64,000 nt of DNA from positions 1-64,000 of the forward strand of contig JAOASB010000045.1 in NCBI GenBank assembly GCA_025210375.1, in the 5' to 3' direction. Shown one piece after another: positions 35,262 to 45,402 of the stretch. Each line of letters starts with the position of its first letter. The stretch's first letter is position 1. The stretch is from Maledivibacter sp. Its GTDB lineage: Bacteria > Bacillota > Clostridia > Peptostreptococcales > Caminicellaceae. A model generated the notes under the pieces. That model did no database searches, was not told the DNA's origin, and was given only the letters and a program-made list of their open reading frames with translations. Position numbers and translations under genes: made by a program.

Positions 35262-35941
35262 TTTTTCACCTCCTTAAGTTTTTTAATTTTCACTTCACAT
35301 TCTAAGGATTTTTCCTTTGCCTTTAAGGTGTTTTGTCCTTTTACATTATCAAGTATCTCATTATATTTCTTTAGCTTCGCATCTATTAACTCTAAAACAT
35401 AGGTATCTTTATTAGCTATAAGCTTAGGTCCAATTTCATAATATATGGTATCTTCAATATTCATTTCACCCTTACTTACAACTAGAATCTCGTATAATTT
35501 CTCCCCTTCCTTTGCCATCTTTTCATTATCGATTTTAAAGTTGTTTTTATGCAACCATTTTCTCACTTCATCCTGGGCGACCATAGGTTGAAGAATTAAT
35601 GTATCTATTGTTGCCACAACGTCTTCACTTTGCTTCAAAATATCGATTATTAGTAATCCACCCATACCCGCTATAATTGCTGTATCTATCTCTTTGGGTT
35701 TTATGGGCTGTAGCCCGCTTCCAAGTCTAGTTTCAATATGACCTTGCAGTCCATGGTCTTGTATAGTTTTGTCAGCATTATTGAGGGGGCCTACATTAAT
35801 ATCAGCCGCTATCACTTTATTTGCAATACCATTTTTTATTAGATATGCCGGTAGATATGCGTGGTCTGTTCCTATATCAGCAACTATACTTCCCATCTCA
35901 ACCAAATCTGCTATAGTTTTAAGTCTTGGTGTAAGCTTCAT
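35252..35941 (-). CDS. trmK: tRNA (adenine22-N1)-methyltransferase
   Basis: 229 residues. The N-terminal Rossmann domain has the SAM site IVADIGTDHAYLPAYL (about residue 19), and IIAGMGGLLIIDIL near 85, with a C-terminal coiled coil. It methylates N1 of A22 in tRNA. ATG at 35941 with GAGG seven bases upstream; the ATG at 35947 is too close. Coupled to nif3 and downstream of rpoD in the usual order, though separated by a small plus-strand gene and about 580 bases. Confidence 0.93.
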   Translation of the reverse strand: MKLTPRLKTIADLVEMGSIVADIGTDHAYLPAYLIKNGIANKVIAADINVGPLNNADKTIQDHGLQGHIETRLGSGLQPIKPKEIDTAIIAGMGGLLIIDILKQSEDVVATIDTLILQPMVAQDEVRKWLHKNNFKIDNEKMAKEGEKLYEILVVSKGEMNIEDTIYYEIGPKLIANKDTYVLELIDAKLKKYNEILDNVKGQNTLKAKEKSLECEVKIKKLKEVKKCL

Positions 35942-36084
35942 TATCATTCCTCATTTCTATATAAAACTATTGATTAGGATTTGTACAATAATATTTTATC
36001 CATACTTTCTAAAAATCTATAATAAAAATTATAATGTGAATAATATTAGGTTTATAAAACAAAATAACCCTATGAGGTGATTAT

Positions 36085-36297
36085 ATGAAAAAGAATAAAA
36101 AAGATATAGAAAAAAATAAAGTTCCAAGTTCCAAAATGGTTCACTTCAGTTGGGGTGGATATACTCAAGAATGGGAAGAAGAAGCTGACCAAATCATGAA
36201 TTATCTGCAAGATAAGCTAGATAAAAAAGAATCAAAGGAAGAAAAAGAACGTAAAATTGAATACGGTAATCAGCAACAATATTGGCTAGATAGATAA
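36085..36297 (+). CDS. Small charged hypothetical protein (70 aa)
   Basis: 70 residues, Lys/Glu-rich with a central MVHFSWGGYTQEWEEEAD segment that looks conserved; no membrane segment. ATG after ATGAGGTGATTAT. Family not recognised. It sits on the opposite strand between trmK and rpoD. Confidence 0.7.
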   Translation: MKKNKKDIEKNKVPSSKMVHFSWGGYTQEWEEEADQIMNYLQDKLDKKESKEEKERKIEYGNQQQYWLDR

Positions 36298-36320
36298 TAT
36301 ATTTTCTTACTCAAATTATA

Positions 36321-36443
36321 GTGGGTGCCTTAGAATGACGAATTTCTTTGTTCCTTGAGATTTCACTGACTTGGCACGTAAAAAGTACTAACCAACTCTA
36401 TTGAATATCAAGCCTAGAACTTCATTCATTCTAAAACACCCTA
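36321..36443. repeat. Inverted-repeat element downstream of rpoD
   Basis: About 123 bp bounded by GTGGGTGCCTTAGAATGACG and, inverted, ATTCATTCTAAAACACCCTA. No ORF. It resembles the small palindromic repeats containing GTCATTCT found in clostridial genomes; no second copy was found in the window. Confidence 0.5.
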
Positions 36444-36502
36444 AGCAAAGCTCAAGGGATGTCCTTTAAGACAACCCTATACTAAATAAATTGAACAAAA
36501 TG

Positions 36503-36519
36503 AAAGGGCTTAATGCCCC
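36503..36519 (-). terminator. Weak terminator after rpoD
   Basis: GGGC/GCCC hairpin with a five-base loop followed by TTTCATTTT on the minus strand, eight bases past the stop. Confidence 0.5.
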
Positions 36520-36526
36520 GTATGAT

Positions 36527-37630
36527 TTACTCTAAATAGTCCTTTAGTTTTTTACTTCTACTAGGATGCTTTAATTTTCTTAATGCCTTTGCTTCTATTT
36601 GCCTAATTCTTTCTCTTGTCACATCAAACTTTTTACCAACTTCTTCTAAGGTCCTAGCTCTTCCATCCTCTAAACCAAATCTTAATTTGAGAACTTTTTG
36701 TTCCCTAGGAGTCAATGTATCTAAAACCTCAATCAACTGCTCTTTTAACATTGAGAATGCAGCTGCTTCTGCCGGTGCTGGTGCATCATCATCAGGTATA
36801 AAATCACCTAAATGACTATCTTCTTCTTCTCCAATAGGAGTTTCAAGAGATACTGGCTCCTGGGCAATCTTTAAAATGTCCCTAACTTTTTCAACTGTCA
36901 TATCCATTTCCTTAGCTATTTCCTCCGGAGATGGCTCCCTACCTAATTCCTGTAGCAACTGTCTAGACACCCTAATAAGCTTATTTATGGTTTCAACCAT
37001 ATGAACAGGTATCCTTATTGTTCTAGCTTGGTCAGCAATAGCCCTAGTTATGGCTTGCCTTATCCACCATGTAGCATAGGTACTAAACTTATAGCCCTTT
37101 CTCCAATCAAATTTTTCTACAGCTTTTATCAATCCTAAATTACCTTCTTGAATAAGATCGAGAAAAAGCATACCTCTGCCAACATATCTTTTAGCTATAC
37201 TTACAACTAACCTTAGATTGGCTTCACATAATCTTCTTTTAGCTAACTCATCGCCATTTTCCATTCTCTTGGCTAACGAAATTTCTTCTTCTGCAGTAAG
37301 TAAGGGAACTTTACCAATCTCCTTTAAATACATTCTAACAGGGTCATCTATATTAATTCCCTTTGGTAAAGTTAAATCAAAGTTAGTCTCTTCTTTAATT
37401 TGGGTATCATCGTCGTTTTCATCTATATCTACAATTTCATCTTTTTGACTTATTACTTCGATTCCCATAGAAGTCAATGAGTCATATACCTCTTCGATTT
37501 GTTCCTTATCTAAATCAATATCTTCTAATGTATCCATTATTTCAGTATAAGTAAGGTTACCTTTCTTCTTACCCTTTTCAATCAGTTTAGTTACGGATTC
37601 AATCTTCTTATTTTTCTTTTTGTTACTCAT
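36527..37630 (-). CDS. rpoD: Primary sigma factor (sigma-70/SigA)
   Basis: 367 residues, the short Gram-positive form. Region 1.2 [18 protein letters not shown] near residue 95; region 2 [19 protein letters not shown], then [20 protein letters not shown] and [17 protein letters not shown]; region 3 [13 protein letters not shown]; region 4 [18 protein letters not shown], then [20 protein letters not shown]. It directs RNA polymerase to housekeeping promoters. ATG after GGGAGGGAAGTCAT, 16 bases after dnaG; the two form the macromolecular-synthesis operon. Confidence 0.98.
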   Translation of the reverse strand: MSNKKKNKKIESVTKLIEKGKKKGNLTYTEIMDTLEDIDLDKEQIEEVYDSLTSMGIEVISQKDEIVDIDENDDDTQIKEETNFDLTLPKGINIDDPVRMYLKEIGKVPLLTAEEEISLAKRMENGDELAKRRLCEANLRLVVSIAKRYVGRGMLFLDLIQEGNLGLIKAVEKFDWRKGYKFSTYATWWIRQAITRAIADQARTIRIPVHMVETINKLIRVSRQLLQELGREPSPEEIAKEMDMTVEKVRDILKIAQEPVSLETPIGEEEDSHLGDFIPDDDAPAPAEAAAFSMLKEQLIEVLDTLTPREQKVLKLRFGLEDGRARTLEEVGKKFDVTRERIRQIEAKALRKLKHPSRSKKLKDYLE

Positions 37631-37646
37631 ATGACTTCCCTCCCTT

Positions 37647-39503
37647 CTAATCTATTTGACTTATTCTTAAGCTTGTTAATTTCTTTCCTAATAAATTTAA
37701 TTGACCACATAATTCCTTTATTTTCTTTACATCCCTTCTGTCTTTATTTTTTGTTTTTTCCAATTCCCTTATTTCCTCTTTAATCAATTGTATTTGATTT
37801 TTTACTTTAAAATGCTTTAAAGTTATTATCAAATCATCTATAGTTTTATCAATATTTTCAGAAGGTATAAAGCGCTGCTCTATTTCCTTTAACAGCCTTG
37901 CTTCCTCAATATCTAATCTATCTACAAGGGAGATAAACTCTATACTTTCATTGCTTAAATACATTTCACTTATTGTATAATATAAATTTTTTGTATCTTC
38001 ACTTAAAAAATCTTTAGCATCAATTTGAGCAGATATCTTTTCATAATTAGTTTTGCTAGATATACACAAAGATATAATATTTTTCTCAATTTCTATAGAA
38101 CCATTTTTTTCAAGTTTTTTGACAGGCTGAAAATTCTTTTCATAGGGTTTAGATTTAAAGCCCGATTTTCTGTTGTTCCTATTATATTTGTATTGACTTT
38201 TTTTATCCCTATTATTACCATAAATATCAGACTTTATAACATCTACGGCTATTCCAGCCTCCTTAGAAAGCTTTTCTGCATATATGTCCTTTTCAATATC
38301 ATTTTTCAAAGACTTTATTATTCTAATAGACTCGTTTAGAAAACCTATTCTTCCTTCATTTGTATTTAGATTACTAACTCCTTTTATTTGATCAATCTTG
38401 TAATCAATTAAAGGAAGGGCACTGCTTATTTTATTCTTAAAAGAATCGGTTCCAAACCTTCTGATATAATCATCTGGATCCATTTTATCCCCAAGCTTTA
38501 CAACTCTAACCTTACATCCAACCTCATTTAAGATATCCATTCCTCTAATAGTTGCGGCTTCGCCTGCGGAATCAGAATCATATGCAATAATAACCTCTTC
38601 ACAATATCTTTTGAACAACTCTGCATGATTCTTTGTTAATGATGTGCCTAATGTTGCCACTGCATTTTTTATACCATATTGGTATAGTGATATTACATCT
38701 GTATATCCTTCAACTACAATAAGCCTTCTTTCTTTACCTAGCTCACTTCTAGCTAAATTCAAGCTGTACAATATACTTCCTTTGTTAAATACAGCACTCT
38801 CAGGAGAGTTAAGATATTTGGGCATCGAGTCATCCAAAACGCGCCCACCGAAACCTATTATTTTCTTGGTGGTACTAATTATTGGAAACATAACTCTATT
38901 TCTAAACCTATCATAATATCCCTTACTCTCTTTTCGCTTAATAACTAAACCAGTCTCATAAATCAGCTCTTGATCATATCCTTTACTTAATAAGTATCTA
39001 TTTAGTCTTTCCCAATCATTAATAGCATAACCGAGTCCAAATTTTTTAATAATGTCTATATTTAAACCTCTATTTAATAAATACTTCATACCTTCATTAT
39101 TAGTCTTAGTTAGATTTCTATAAAAGTACAATGCAGCTTCTCGATTTATTTCGTATAGTTTATTTTTTTTATTGATTTTTTCACTATTATAATTATTATT
39201 TTTATACTGTGATAAATCCATATTACATTTGTCAGCCAATAGTTCTAAGGCATCAATAAAGTCAAGATTTTCAATTTTCATTATGAATTTTATTACATCC
39301 CCCGCTTCACCACATCCAAAGCAATGAAATAATTGCTTATCTTCAGAAACCATAAATGAGGGCGTTTTTTCATTATGAAAGGGACATAACCCTTTGAAAT
39401 TCTTGCCTGTCTTTTTTAAATCAACATATTCAGATATTATTTCAATAATATCATTTCTTTGGACAACTTCTTCAATCAATTGTTCAGAATATCTCATTGA
39501 CAT
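37647..39503 (-). CDS. dnaG: DNA primase
   Basis: 618 residues. The N-terminal CHC2 zinc finger reads [14 protein letters not shown], then [10 protein letters not shown] (about residues 40-68). The RNA polymerase/TOPRIM core has [14 protein letters not shown] (about 265) and AYDSDSAG (about 310). The C-terminal DnaB-binding part starts near 470. It makes RNA primers at the fork. ATG at 39503 after AGGTGTGATTCAA; an in-frame ATG at 39527 is upstream of that site. Confidence 0.97.
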   Translation of the reverse strand: MSMRYSEQLIEEVVQRNDIIEIISEYVDLKKTGKNFKGLCPFHNEKTPSFMVSEDKQLFHCFGCGEAGDVIKFIMKIENLDFIDALELLADKCNMDLSQYKNNNYNSEKINKKNKLYEINREAALYFYRNLTKTNNEGMKYLLNRGLNIDIIKKFGLGYAINDWERLNRYLLSKGYDQELIYETGLVIKRKESKGYYDRFRNRVMFPIISTTKKIIGFGGRVLDDSMPKYLNSPESAVFNKGSILYSLNLARSELGKERRLIVVEGYTDVISLYQYGIKNAVATLGTSLTKNHAELFKRYCEEVIIAYDSDSAGEAATIRGMDILNEVGCKVRVVKLGDKMDPDDYIRRFGTDSFKNKISSALPLIDYKIDQIKGVSNLNTNEGRIGFLNESIRIIKSLKNDIEKDIYAEKLSKEAGIAVDVIKSDIYGNNRDKKSQYKYNRNNRKSGFKSKPYEKNFQPVKKLEKNGSIEIEKNIISLCISSKTNYEKISAQIDAKDFLSEDTKNLYYTISEMYLSNESIEFISLVDRLDIEEARLLKEIEQRFIPSENIDKTIDDLIITLKHFKVKNQIQLIKEEIRELEKTKNKDRRDVKKIKELCGQLNLLGKKLTSLRISQID

Positions 39504-39676
39504 TTGAATCACACCTAACAATAACACTATACATAATGTTTCTCTATTGCTTAATGATTTCCTTTTTTAATTTATGATTTTTTCTAATCCACTATATCAG
39601 TTTAATATTTTTTCCCTAATTCCATTATTCGACATTATTTTATAATATCCTTCTTATTTCTTAAATATTTTCAGCA

Positions 39677-40687
39677 CTATACCCAAAATTTTGGAACATA
39701 TATTTCTAAGTATTTATTTATGGCATAAGTATCTGACATTCCAGCTATATAATCCTTAACTTTTTCCTCGGTATTATTTGTGATTTTAATTTCATCATAT
39801 ATTTCCTCCGGTAGCTTGTGAGGCTTTCTACAGAAATATCTATACAATTCAACAATTACATTTTGGGCCTTTTCTTCTTCTTTTTTTGCTTCCTTATTTA
39901 GATACACCTTCTCAAACATAAAGTCCCTTAATTTATTTGTATAATAGTAAACTTCTTCACTCATAGATATGCCATCTTTTTCTATACTCTCTTTTATTAC
40001 ATCCCTTATCATTTTATTAATTCTTTCTCTATGTGAGACCCCTAGGGCTTTGGTACAATCTATAGGAAGTGAATCCCTTTTTAGTACCCTGGCTCTAATT
40101 GCATCATCTATATCATGGTTTATGTAAGCTATTCTGTCGCTTAATTTAACTATTTGCCCTTCTAAAGTCAAAGGTTTATTCTCTCCCGTATGATTTAATA
40201 TTCCATCCTTCACTTCATAGGTGAGATTCAATCCTCCTTTTTTAACTCCTCTTTTTTCTAATTTTTCCACTACTCGAAGGCTCTGCTCATTATGTTTAAA
40301 TCCACCACTATGGATTCTATTGAGTACACTTTCACCACAATGTCCAAATGGGGTATGTCCAAGATCATGTCCAAGGGCGATTGCTTCTGTTAAATCCTCG
40401 TTTAATCTTAAAGCTCTAGCAATTGTTCTTGAGATTTGAGCAACCTCCAGGGTATGAGTAAGTCTAGTCCTATAGTGATCCCCCTCCGGTGATAAAAACA
40501 CCTGTGTTTTATGCTTTAATCTTCTGAAAGCCTTTGAATGTATTATCCTATCTCTATCTCTTTGAAACTCTGTTCTAATATCACATTTCTTTTCTGGAAA
40601 TTTTCTACCATTAATATTATTTGACTTGCTTGCACGATTAGATAAAGTATTTTCTTCAATAGATTCAGTTATTTCTCTGATATTCAT
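39677..40687 (-). CDS. dgt: Deoxyguanosinetriphosphate triphosphohydrolase-like protein
   Basis: 336 residues. HD-domain motifs: TRLTHTLEVAQ (about residue 73), IALGHDLGHTPFGHCGE (about 105) and the later DRIAYINHDIDDAIR (about 190). It hydrolyses dGTP or other dNTPs to nucleoside and triphosphate, controlling dNTP pools; it lies just upstream of dnaG as in many clostridia. ATG after AAAGAGGGGTATTTT. Confidence 0.94.
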   Translation of the reverse strand: MNIREITESIEENTLSNRASKSNNINGRKFPEKKCDIRTEFQRDRDRIIHSKAFRRLKHKTQVFLSPEGDHYRTRLTHTLEVAQISRTIARALRLNEDLTEAIALGHDLGHTPFGHCGESVLNRIHSGGFKHNEQSLRVVEKLEKRGVKKGGLNLTYEVKDGILNHTGENKPLTLEGQIVKLSDRIAYINHDIDDAIRARVLKRDSLPIDCTKALGVSHRERINKMIRDVIKESIEKDGISMSEEVYYYTNKLRDFMFEKVYLNKEAKKEEEKAQNVIVELYRYFCRKPHKLPEEIYDEIKITNNTEEKVKDYIAGMSDTYAINKYLEIYVPKFWV

Positions 40688-40882
40688 AAAATACCCCTCT
40701 TTTATATTTTCTAATATGCAAAATCAAACACCTTCTAAAATATATATGTATATATACAACAATATTGACGTAAAATCCTTCATAAATATTTCTTAAATTT
40801 TCACTTGAGAATACAACCATTGAATTCACTTGGGTTCAGCTATACATTTTTTTACAAAACATTTGATTTATTGACAACATAA

Positions 40883-40918
40883 AAGGACACAATAACCCTT
40901 TAGGTATATCGTGTCCTT
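40883..40918 (-). terminator. Terminator downstream of ppdK
   Basis: AAGGACAC/GTGTCCTT stem with a 20-base, partly paired loop, followed by TTTTATGTTG on the minus strand. It lies about 150 bases past the stop at 41067, with repeat B between. Confidence 0.75.
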
Positions 40919-40945
40919 CATCTTCTAAATTCTTAGAAAACCCAT

Positions 40946-41036
40946 CATCATATATAGATTTACAAAAGTTAAACTTAATTCATACATCGAAAAATATCCT
41001 ATGTTTCTAGGGATTTTTGATGTGTATAAATTAACT
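40946..41036 (+). repeat. Repeat family B, copy 1
   Basis: About 90 bp matching 53597-53690: AAAAGTTAAACTTAATT, ATACATC, AAATATCC and TAGGGATTTT are shared. Internal inverted arms (TTAAACTTAATT..ATACA and TGTATAAATTAA) make it a hairpin-type element. Confidence 0.7.
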
Positions 41037-41066
41037 ATTTAACTGGAATATCTATACATTTAGTTT

Positions 41067-43688
41067 CTATTTATTCCTTATAGCAGCTTGAGCAGCGGCT
41101 AATCTTGCTATTGGTACTCTAAATGGAGAACATGAAACGTATTCTAAACCTATTCTATGACAGAAATCTATGGATTCTGGATCTCCACCATGTTCTCCGC
41201 ATATTCCCAGTTTTATATCTTTTCTAGTGTTCTTACCAAGCTTAACAGCTATTTCTATTAATTTACCTACACCAAATTGATCTAGTCTAGCAAATGGGTC
41301 CTTTTCAAATATCTCCTTATTTCTATACTCATTAATAAATTTCCCTGAATCATCCCTAGAAAATCCAAAGGTCATTTGCGTTAAATCGTTAGTACCAAAG
41401 GAGAAAAATTCAGCATGCTTAGCTATAGAGTCTGCCGTTAAAGCGGCCCTAGGTATTTCTATCATTGTTCCTACCTTGTAATCCAATTGTTTGTCATTTT
41501 CCTTTAATACTTCTTCAGCGGTTTGGTTAACTAGATTTTTAATTATTTCCAGTTCTTTTTCATGCCCAACAAGAGGTATCATTATTTCTGGCTTTAGATG
41601 TATTCCCTTTTCTTTATTTACAATTATTGCTGCGGAAATAATTGCCCTTACCTGCATTTCATAGATTTCGGGGTAAGTGATAGCAAGTCTACATCCCCTA
41701 TGACCCAGCATTGGATTAAATTCCTTTAAATCTTCAATTGTTTCCTTAAGTATCACCAAATCCATATTTAACTCCTCAGCAAGAGCATTTATATCCTCAT
41801 CCTTATGGGGTACAAACTCATGGAGTGGCGGATCAAGAAGTCTTATTGTAACTGGTCTAGAACCCATTGCCTCAAATATCCCAATGAAATCTTCTTTTTG
41901 GAATGGCAAAAGTTTATCAAGTGCTTTCCTTCTATCTTCCCTTGTCTTAGCGATTATCATTTCTCTTACAGCCAATATTCTATTGTCCTTAAAGAACATA
42001 TGCTCCGTTCTACACAATCCAATGCCTTCAGCCCCAAATTTAACTGCTACTTCGGAATCGTGAGGTGTATCTGCATTAGTCCTTACTTTAAGTCTTCTCA
42101 CTTCATCGGCCCAATCCATTATCTTAGCAAAGCTACCTATCAATTCCGTCTCTTGAGTTTCAATAATTCCTTCATAAACCATTCCAGTATTACCGTCTAA
42201 GGAAATATAGTCACCTTCCTTTATAACTATGTCTCCAATTTTAAAGAGTTTATTATGCTCATCTACTTTTATTTCTCCACAGCCAGCTACACAGCACTTA
42301 CCCATACCCCTTGCAACAACTGCCGCATGGGAGGTCATTCCACCCCTAGACGTAACTATACCCTCAGCATTTACCATTCCTTCAATATCCTCCGGTGATG
42401 TTTCAACCCTTACAAGTATGGCCTTCTCACCCTTTTTAGTTATCTCCACTACTTTTTCTGAAGTAAAATACACCTTTCCAGTTGCAGCCCCAGGTGAAGC
42501 AGGTAGCCCTTTAGCTATTTTTTTAGCTTTTTCTAATCCCTCTACCTTAAATGTAGGATGTAATAATTGATCTATTTGTTCCGGGTTTACTCTCATAATG
42601 GCAGTTTCTTTATCTATAAAGCCTTCATTCATCATATCAACGGCAATAGTTACAGCCGCCTTTGCAGTTCTTTTTCCTGTCCTTGTTTGTAGCAAGTAAA
42701 GATTTCCATTCTCTATTGTGAACTCAATATCCTGCATATCCTTATAGTGACGCTCAAGAATCTTAGTTACTTCCATAAACTGATCATAAACCTCTGGCAT
42801 AAAGTTTTTTAATTGGTCAATAGGTTTTGGCGTTCTAATACCTGCAACAACATCTTCACCCTGGGCATTTATTAAGAACTCTCCAAAAACCTTTTTCTCA
42901 CCGGTTGATGGATTTCTAGTAAAGGCAACTCCAGTACCTGAAGTTTCTCCTAGATTCCCAAATACCATAGCTTGTATATTAACTGCAGTACCTAAATGAT
43001 GGGGTATATCATTAATATTTCTATATACAATTGCTCTAGCATTATTCCATGATTCAAAAACAGCATTAATAGCCATCATTAGTTGTTGTTTCGGATCCTG
43101 GGGAAATTCTTTTTTAGCTTCCCTTTTCACAAGCTCTTTGTATTTCGTTACTATGTCTTTAAGATGTGTAACCTTAAGATCTGTATCATTTTGTATACCA
43201 TTTTCTTCCTTTACAGAGTCCAATATATTATCAAATTTATATTTGCTTATGCCTAATACAACATCTCCAAACATTTGTATAAATCTACGGTAACTATCAT
43301 AGGCAAATCTAGGATTTTGTGTTATTTCAGCTAATCCATCGGTAGTCTTGTCATTTAATCCTAAATTTAGTACTGTATCCATCATACCTGGCATAGAGAT
43401 CACTGCCCCAGACCTAACAGATACCAACAAAGGATTTGTGTAGTCACCTAACTTCCTATTAGTGTTTTTCTCTAATTTATCAAGGTTATCAAAAATCATA
43501 TTTTCAATATCTTTATCTATTCTTTTATCATTATCATAATATTTATTACATGCCTGGGTTGTAACCGTAAACCCCGGTGGAACTGGTAGTCCAATCTTAC
43601 TCATCTCAGCTAAATTAGCTCCCTTTCCCCCAAGTGTTGATTTCATTTCTTTACTTCCTTGATCAAACGAATAAACATACTCCTTCAT
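41067..43688 (-). CDS. ppdK: Pyruvate, phosphate dikinase
   Basis: 873 residues, full length. N-terminal ATP-grasp: GGKGANLAEMSKIGLPVPPG (20-39), VSVRSGAVISMPGMMDTVLN (about 88) and GTGVAFTRNPSTGEK. Phosphohistidine domain: GGMTSHAAVVARGMGK (about 450). C-terminal barrel: GAEGIGLCRTEHMFF (about 550), FSFGTNDLTQMTFG (about 765) and catalytic GICGEHGGDP (about 830). It interconverts pyruvate + ATP + Pi with PEP + AMP + PPi; in anaerobes it serves glycolysis or gluconeogenesis. ATG after AAGGAGGTATACTGAC. Confidence 0.98.
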   Translation of the reverse strand: MKEYVYSFDQGSKEMKSTLGGKGANLAEMSKIGLPVPPGFTVTTQACNKYYDNDKRIDKDIENMIFDNLDKLEKNTNRKLGDYTNPLLVSVRSGAVISMPGMMDTVLNLGLNDKTTDGLAEITQNPRFAYDSYRRFIQMFGDVVLGISKYKFDNILDSVKEENGIQNDTDLKVTHLKDIVTKYKELVKREAKKEFPQDPKQQLMMAINAVFESWNNARAIVYRNINDIPHHLGTAVNIQAMVFGNLGETSGTGVAFTRNPSTGEKKVFGEFLINAQGEDVVAGIRTPKPIDQLKNFMPEVYDQFMEVTKILERHYKDMQDIEFTIENGNLYLLQTRTGKRTAKAAVTIAVDMMNEGFIDKETAIMRVNPEQIDQLLHPTFKVEGLEKAKKIAKGLPASPGAATGKVYFTSEKVVEITKKGEKAILVRVETSPEDIEGMVNAEGIVTSRGGMTSHAAVVARGMGKCCVAGCGEIKVDEHNKLFKIGDIVIKEGDYISLDGNTGMVYEGIIETQETELIGSFAKIMDWADEVRRLKVRTNADTPHDSEVAVKFGAEGIGLCRTEHMFFKDNRILAVREMIIAKTREDRRKALDKLLPFQKEDFIGIFEAMGSRPVTIRLLDPPLHEFVPHKDEDINALAEELNMDLVILKETIEDLKEFNPMLGHRGCRLAITYPEIYEMQVRAIISAAIIVNKEKGIHLKPEIMIPLVGHEKELEIIKNLVNQTAEEVLKENDKQLDYKVGTMIEIPRAALTADSIAKHAEFFSFGTNDLTQMTFGFSRDDSGKFINEYRNKEIFEKDPFARLDQFGVGKLIEIAVKLGKNTRKDIKLGICGEHGGDPESIDFCHRIGLEYVSCSPFRVPIARLAAAQAAIRNK

Positions 43689-43715
43689 GTCAGTATACCT
43701 CCTTGCAAATATTTT

Positions 43716-44531
43716 TTATATCAGATCATTTTCTCTCATTATTTCCATAATAATACTTGCACTTTCTTCCACAGCCTTAGTTGAAACATCAATAACTGGA
43801 CAGCTAAGTCTTTTCATAATCTTTTCAGAATAATCTAGTTCTTCAAGAATCCTATCTAGGTTAGCATAAGAAGCATTATTACTAAGCCCTAGTGCTTTTA
43901 GCCTCTCTTGCCTTATTTCATTTAGCTTTATTGGATTCGCAGTAAGTCCCATAATACGTTTAGGTGATATTTCAAAAAGTTCCTTTGGCAGTGGTGCTTC
44001 CGGTACCAAAGGTACATTTGCGACTTTTATATTTTTACCAGCTAAATACATGCTCAAAGGTGTTTTAGATGTCCTAGAAACCCCTATTAGTACTATATCA
44101 GCCTTCTTTATTCCCCTTGAATCCTTTCCATCATCATATTTAACGGCAAATTCAATAGCAGCGACTCTATTAAAATATCTCTCATCCAATCTTCTCATGG
44201 TCCCGGGAACATGAACGGGTTCATTTCCTAAGACATTATGAAAGGAACTAAGTAGTGGAGACATAATGTCTACATATTGTATATTTTTCTTTTCACATTC
44301 TATTATCAAAGTTTCTTTTAATTCTTTAATAACCGTTGTGAAAACTATGATTGAATTTACACTGGCAGCTTCTTGTATAATATTGATTATTTGTTCCTTC
44401 TCTGAAATATAGGGAAATCTTTTTAGTCTGTAATCTAGATCTTTAAATTGGGCTGCTGCGGCCTTGGCAACTTGTTCACCCGTTTCCCCTATTGAATCAG
44501 ATAAGATATATATGTACAACTTTTCACTCAT
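43716..44531 (-). CDS. PPDK regulatory protein (bifunctional kinase/pyrophosphorylase)
   Basis: 271 residues, DUF299/PEP-synthase-regulatory family. Features: YILSDSIGETGEQVAKAA at the N-terminus, the P-loop-like GVSRTSKTPLSMYLA (about residue 148) and VPLVPEAPLPKELF (about 175). It inactivates PPDK by ADP-dependent threonine phosphorylation and reactivates it by Pi-dependent dephosphorylation. It lies 27 bases upstream of its target ppdK and 35 bases downstream of ccpN in one operon. Confidence 0.95.
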   Translation of the reverse strand: MSEKLYIYILSDSIGETGEQVAKAAAAQFKDLDYRLKRFPYISEKEQIINIIQEAASVNSIIVFTTVIKELKETLIIECEKKNIQYVDIMSPLLSSFHNVLGNEPVHVPGTMRRLDERYFNRVAAIEFAVKYDDGKDSRGIKKADIVLIGVSRTSKTPLSMYLAGKNIKVANVPLVPEAPLPKELFEISPKRIMGLTANPIKLNEIRQERLKALGLSNNASYANLDRILEELDYSEKIMKRLSCPVIDVSTKAVEESASIIMEIMRENDLI

Positions 44532-44566
44532 ACCCTATATCCTCCCATTGATTGTTAGGTTATTTT

Positions 44567-45205
44567 CTATAAATTAGTAAGTTCAATAAATAATTTTGTA
44601 ATGTTTGTCTTTGATATCCTACCAATAACCTTGTAGTTTTCTTTTTTGTTAATTATTTCCTTTTCAACTATTGGTAGACTATCTACCTCATGTTCAATGA
44701 TTCTATTTGATGCCTCTAATACAGTGTCGTCTTCATAGGCTAAAACAATGTTAGGCATTCGCGACATAATAATACCAACGGGTACCTTATTTATATCTGT
44801 ACCACCAATACATGTTTTAATAAAATCCTTCCTTGATACAACCCCTGTGAGATATCCATCGCTTATAACAAATATTGTACCTACATCATTTAAAAACATT
44901 GAAACTATAGCATCATAAACGGAAGTCTTTTCATCTACCACAACGGGCATGGATTTTATTTCTCCTACTTTGATTTCATTGACCCTGTTAAAAATCTCTT
45001 GATTTTCAGATTTTCCAGTATAAAAGTATCCTACCTTTGGTCTTGCTTCAAGAACTCCTGACATCGTTAAAATTGCAAGATCTGGTCTTAAAGTAGCCCT
45101 TGTCAGTTTTAGAAACTCTGCTATATTTTCGCTGGTGATAGGCTCATTATTTTTAACTATCTCAATTATTTTCTTTTGTCGGCTAGTAAATACTATACTA
45201 ATCAC
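44567..45205 (-). CDS. ccpN: CcpN-like transcriptional repressor (HTH + two CBS)
   Basis: 212 residues. The winged helix carries SENIAEFLKLTRATLRPDLA then ILTMSGVLEARPKVGYFY, the CcpN hallmark; two CBS motifs fill residues 80-205 (VYDAIVSMFLNDVGTIFVIS and DTVLEASNRIIEHEVDSLPI). In B. subtilis CcpN represses gluconeogenesis genes; here it heads the PPDK operon. The start is uncertain: a GTG at 45205 overlaps the GAGGTG ribosome site, and the codons that are better spaced are ATT and ATA. Confidence 0.92.
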   Translation of the reverse strand: MISIVFTSRQKKIIEIVKNNEPITSENIAEFLKLTRATLRPDLAILTMSGVLEARPKVGYFYTGKSENQEIFNRVNEIKVGEIKSMPVVVDEKTSVYDAIVSMFLNDVGTIFVISDGYLTGVVSRKDFIKTCIGGTDINKVPVGIIMSRMPNIVLAYEDDTVLEASNRIIEHEVDSLPIVEKEIINKKENYKVIGRISKTNITKLFIELTNL

Positions 45206-45354
45206 CTCGTTTTCCGCATATACGTTATACTATTTCTTATTTATTATATACTATTTCTAAATATTTGTCTTTAATTTTATATAATTTTTATGCTTTTTTA
45301 TTATTTGAGTAAATTAATTATATAATTCCCCAATTTTAAAAATGTCCTACAATA

Positions 45355-45390
45355 AAAAATGAGGATAACATAAATGCCATCCTCATTTTT
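45355..45390 (-). terminator. Terminator of glyS
   Basis: AAAAATGAGGAT / ATCCTCATTTTT 12-bp stem with a 12-base loop, 12 bases past the glyS stop at 45403. Confidence 0.88.
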
Positions 45391-45402
45391 TATATATTAT
45401 TA